Origin: Tetrapyrgos nigripes
Taxonomy: Eukaryota; Basidiomycota; Agaricomycetes; Agaricales; Campanellaceae
Length of the DNA: 64,000 bases
Direction: 5' to 3'
Assembly (NCBI GenBank): GCA_013368315.1
Contig: JAACJM010000019.1
Span: 62,001-126,000 of the forward strand
Position 1 is the stretch's first letter. Each line of letters opens with the position of its first letter. The notes below the pieces were generated by a model. That model ran no database searches. It had not been told where the DNA came from and saw only the letters and a program-made list of their open reading frames with translations. Made by a program: the position numbers and the translations under genes. Positions 61,662 to 64,000 of this stretch are shown here, in pieces.

Positions 61662-63380
61662 TCAAAGCCCCTTGTACACACCATCCTCGCCTCCATTCCC
61701 ACTAATCACCCCTCCGCCATATTTCTCTCGACATCCAAACTCCATCCCAAATGCCTCATCCCTCAAATATCCCTCTTCATCGACCCAAACCTTTCCAGGT
61801 TTTGAATCCCCTTTAGCCGCCACTTCCCCATGAAGCCTCAACCACTCCAAGACTGGCTTCGTCGTCCACCTCTCCCTACCCGCTCCGTCCACAAACCAGC
61901 CCAAATGCCCCCCTAGCCCCGTCAAAACCATCACAACATTCGGATTCTCTCCACCATCCATAGGAACATGTCTCACTACAGGATCATCTGCAGCGTTTAC
62001 AGCTAAATATGGGATTTTTATATCCTTGATAGCGTAGTGAGATGACATTGCCTTGTAATATGCTTCTGCTGAGGGTAATGGGAAGAGAGGTGGTGGTCCA
62101 GCGGCTACTCGAGCAAAGGTTTCATCGTATTTGTGGAGGGTGATGTCTTTGATGGCGAGGAGGGGAGGGATGGCTTTGGCTACGGGGTGTGTAGGGTCGG
62201 AGAGGGCCATGACTTTGTGATGACGCTTGATGAGAGCGACGAGGTTGCCTCCGAGAGCTGGACCGTAAATACGTTGGCCTGTCCAGCTGCTGGTCATTCT
62301 AGTGATTTAATGAGTACCGGCGAACACTAGTACTGGTGACATAGAGTGCTTACAGTCTGTCATTTGCATCCAGGTCCCATGGCTATATTGGATCGTTAGT
62401 GAATCTACTCGACATTCCGCGTAAGTTGTACTCACGCAAGCCAAAGTACAAGCAGCACTAAGTCTACATTTCTCTCCCTCTTCAGCAACATATCTTGTCA
62501 TAATGTTTGCACCTAATGAAAAGCTCACTCCCAGTAAGGGTGCTTTGGGGTATTTGTGCGAGATATACACGAGAGCCTGACGAATATCATCGGTACCACC
62601 AGCAGAATAAAATCTTGGCGAGGTCATTGGAACGCCGCCGCCTAAACGAACAAATTTCATTCAATGTTTTGAGGAAAGAGAAATGAAATGCTCACATCCT
62701 CGAAAATGAACCACAATAGCTCTGTAACCCAATCCTCCGCGCTCCGGAGGTTCTACGACTCTAGCGACAATAGCTTTGAGATATGGTTCATAAGAGCCTG
62801 TTGAGAGAACGATTACTCAAAAAGTAAAATGCTAGTTTTGATAAGGACAAGCCTCCAGTCAGCCCATGCTGAACCACAACAATTGGTGTCTCGTCTTGAA
62901 GGGTGGAATCATCTACAGGTGCAAAATCTAGACCCCTTTGACACAAGTTAGTCCAAATGCAGCAAGTGGGACGAATTTCACTAACAAAGTTCCCCCGTCT
63001 ACAAGTTCTAAGAGCTGCCTGGAAGAATGACGTGAGTATGAAATTTAACCGACGCGCGTTAGCCCAACCTCCGATACCGCATAGGATCTACTTGCGAAAG
63101 GTCCTTGAAAACGGCATAGATGGTCTGAACATGTCCACTATTAAAAGGTTAATGGGGCCAAACGATGCAAAGAAACCACTACTCACCTTCTCATCCACCA
63201 CACAGGAACAAATGGCTGGAAGAGACTAGGACATTTTGTCTTGACCAAATGGCCCAACGACGCGGTTTTTTTCTGCTTGGATTCGGCATCTTCAGATGAA
63301 AGAACTCCCAGTTCAGTTGTCTTGGATGCAAAATGGACTAGAGGAGGCCTGGGAGGAGTGAAACAGTCGAAGAGAGACAT
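61662..63380 (-). CDS. Alpha/beta hydrolase, YheT/Eht1 family
   Basis: This is a serine esterase/acyltransferase of the YheT-like group, which includes yeast Eht1/Eeb1 (medium-chain ester synthesis and hydrolysis) and mammalian ABHD1/3. I choose the start at 63380 (MSLFDCFTPPRPPLVHFA), which matches the usual N-terminus; an in-frame ATG at 63461 is possible. Blocks in order: ETPIVVVQHGLTGGSYEPYL, GLGYRAIVVHFRGC, the nucleophile elbow LLGVSFSLGANIMTRYV, the Asp in LAVNAADDPVVR, and the His in LTGLGGHLGWFVDG. The C-terminus ends GGEDGVYKGL. Several short introns splice in frame. No lesion is seen. Confidence 0.87.
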
Positions 63381-63703
63381 GAAACAGCTGAAGAGACTTG
63401 GTGTGTGAAAGGGCTGGGTATCAAACAATCCCGAGGTCGACGTGAGCTTGACGCTATGCACGCATCTGATGTTGGACGTCCAACTCTTTCAGTGTCATGC
63501 ACGCATATTCGATGATTTTTGGAAGAGAATCTGACTCTGAGGGGAATCTTGGAGTTGGCGGAAAATAAACGCGACCAGTTAATCATTGGCTACGTCATAG
63601 GTGCGTCTCCTCAACGATTGCCCGTGAATCAAATGACTCCAGCTGACCTCATGAATTACCCGACCATAAAAGGTCTCTGAATCCCTGAACTTACATCATC
63701 ACC
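63381..63703. promoter_or_regulatory. Divergent promoter
   Basis: 323 bp shared by the alpha/beta hydrolase (-) and the mitochondrial-type gene (+). A CATAAAAGG stretch about 40 bp upstream of 63704 may act as the TATA element of the + strand gene. Confidence 0.45.
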
Positions 63704-64000
63704 ATGTCTTTTGTTTCACACTCGCGAGTCGCTGTTCGTTCTGCTGCTCGCTCAACCCAACGCTTGTCTGCGGCTATTGCGCCACGATACGCGTCAAAAA
63801 GGCAAGTCGTTGCTCTATCCTATCCGTGTTTCACTATCTGACATTGTGGTACAGGCTGAGTAGGTTCGTAATGTCTCGTAACTAACCCGACGAAAGCCTA
63901 ACGCGAAATCACAGCACAATGCACGACAACGACCCAGAGGTACTGTTCATTCTCGTCTTTCACAAGCTCGGTGTACTCATTCGAGGCAGCTGTTGGAGAA
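63704..64000 (+). CDS. Probable mitochondrial small protein, 3' partial
   Basis: Exons at 63704-63801, 63915-63939 and 63990-64000 (window end). The N-terminus MSFVSHSRVAVRSAARSTQR is rich in Arg, Ser and Ala without acids, as in a mitochondrial presequence. Splicing gives ASKSTMHDNDPELLE, a start seen in conserved fungal proteins of unknown function that I know as MHDNDPE-type proteins. The first intron uses a GC donor (AG|GCAAGT). The remainder lies beyond the window. Confidence 0.6.

Overview
This 64 kb window is nuclear DNA of a filamentous fungus, almost certainly a mushroom-forming basidiomycete (Agaricomycetes). The evidence is intron-dense genes with introns of about 50-60 nt, an agaric-type F-box/leucine-rich protein, fungal phenylalanine ammonia-lyase, an aryl-alcohol-dehydrogenase-type aldo-keto reductase, chromodomain Ty3/gypsy retroelements, and a multicopy orphan family that I know only from Agaricomycetes.

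Left arm (1-14,922), ordinary genes: F-box-like protein (partial, +), phenylalanine ammonia-lyase (-), aldo-keto reductase (+), SEC14/CRAL-TRIO lipid-transfer protein (+), SUN-domain nuclear-envelope protein (-) and proline iminopeptidase copy 1 (-). Right arm (49,279-64,000): proline iminopeptidase copy 2 (-), a GRGG-motif protein of unknown function (+), phosphoinositide phospholipase C (-), a YheT/Eht1-type alpha/beta hydrolase (-), and the 5' end of a mitochondrial-type small protein (+). The two iminopeptidase genes lie in a direct 2.1 kb duplication that brackets everything in between.

Centre (about 14.9-49.3 kb), a nest of mobile elements. The host of the nest looks like one very large Ty3/gypsy-type element ('gypsy 2'). 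Its pol runs on the - strand (33,101-36,674, continuing at 44,828-44,913). Two long spliced genes, A and B, run towards pol on the + strand. It also has two tandem LTR-like units (15.67-20.55 kb). Gypsy 1 (24,520-30,860; 458-bp LTRs, TSD ATTAT) sits in an exon of gene B. Gypsy 3 (36,675-44,827; 621/643-bp LTRs) sits in the pol of gypsy 2. A Tc1/mariner element and a MITE sit in the first LTR-like unit. Another MITE and a decayed orphan-family gene follow to the right.

Most unusual signal: an 8-bp word, CCGCTA(A/G)T, is scattered on both strands over the whole gypsy 2 body (about 19.2-36.5 kb), in spacers, in pol and in all ten introns of genes A and B. It is close to absent from the nested elements. 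The element also carries three near-identical pyrimidine tracts (CTCCCCCCAACTAAAAG) that read as polypurine tracts on the pol strand. Nearly all nonsense codons in the nest are TGA at sites where CGA fits the protein family, which points to CpG-specific C-to-T decay. Against this background gene B, a spliced antisense Cys-rich gene in gypsy 3, and a Cys/His-rich ORF in gypsy 1 remain open. I infer a possible ambisense retroelement with accessory proteins and a self-recognition motif. This is inference from the sequence alone.
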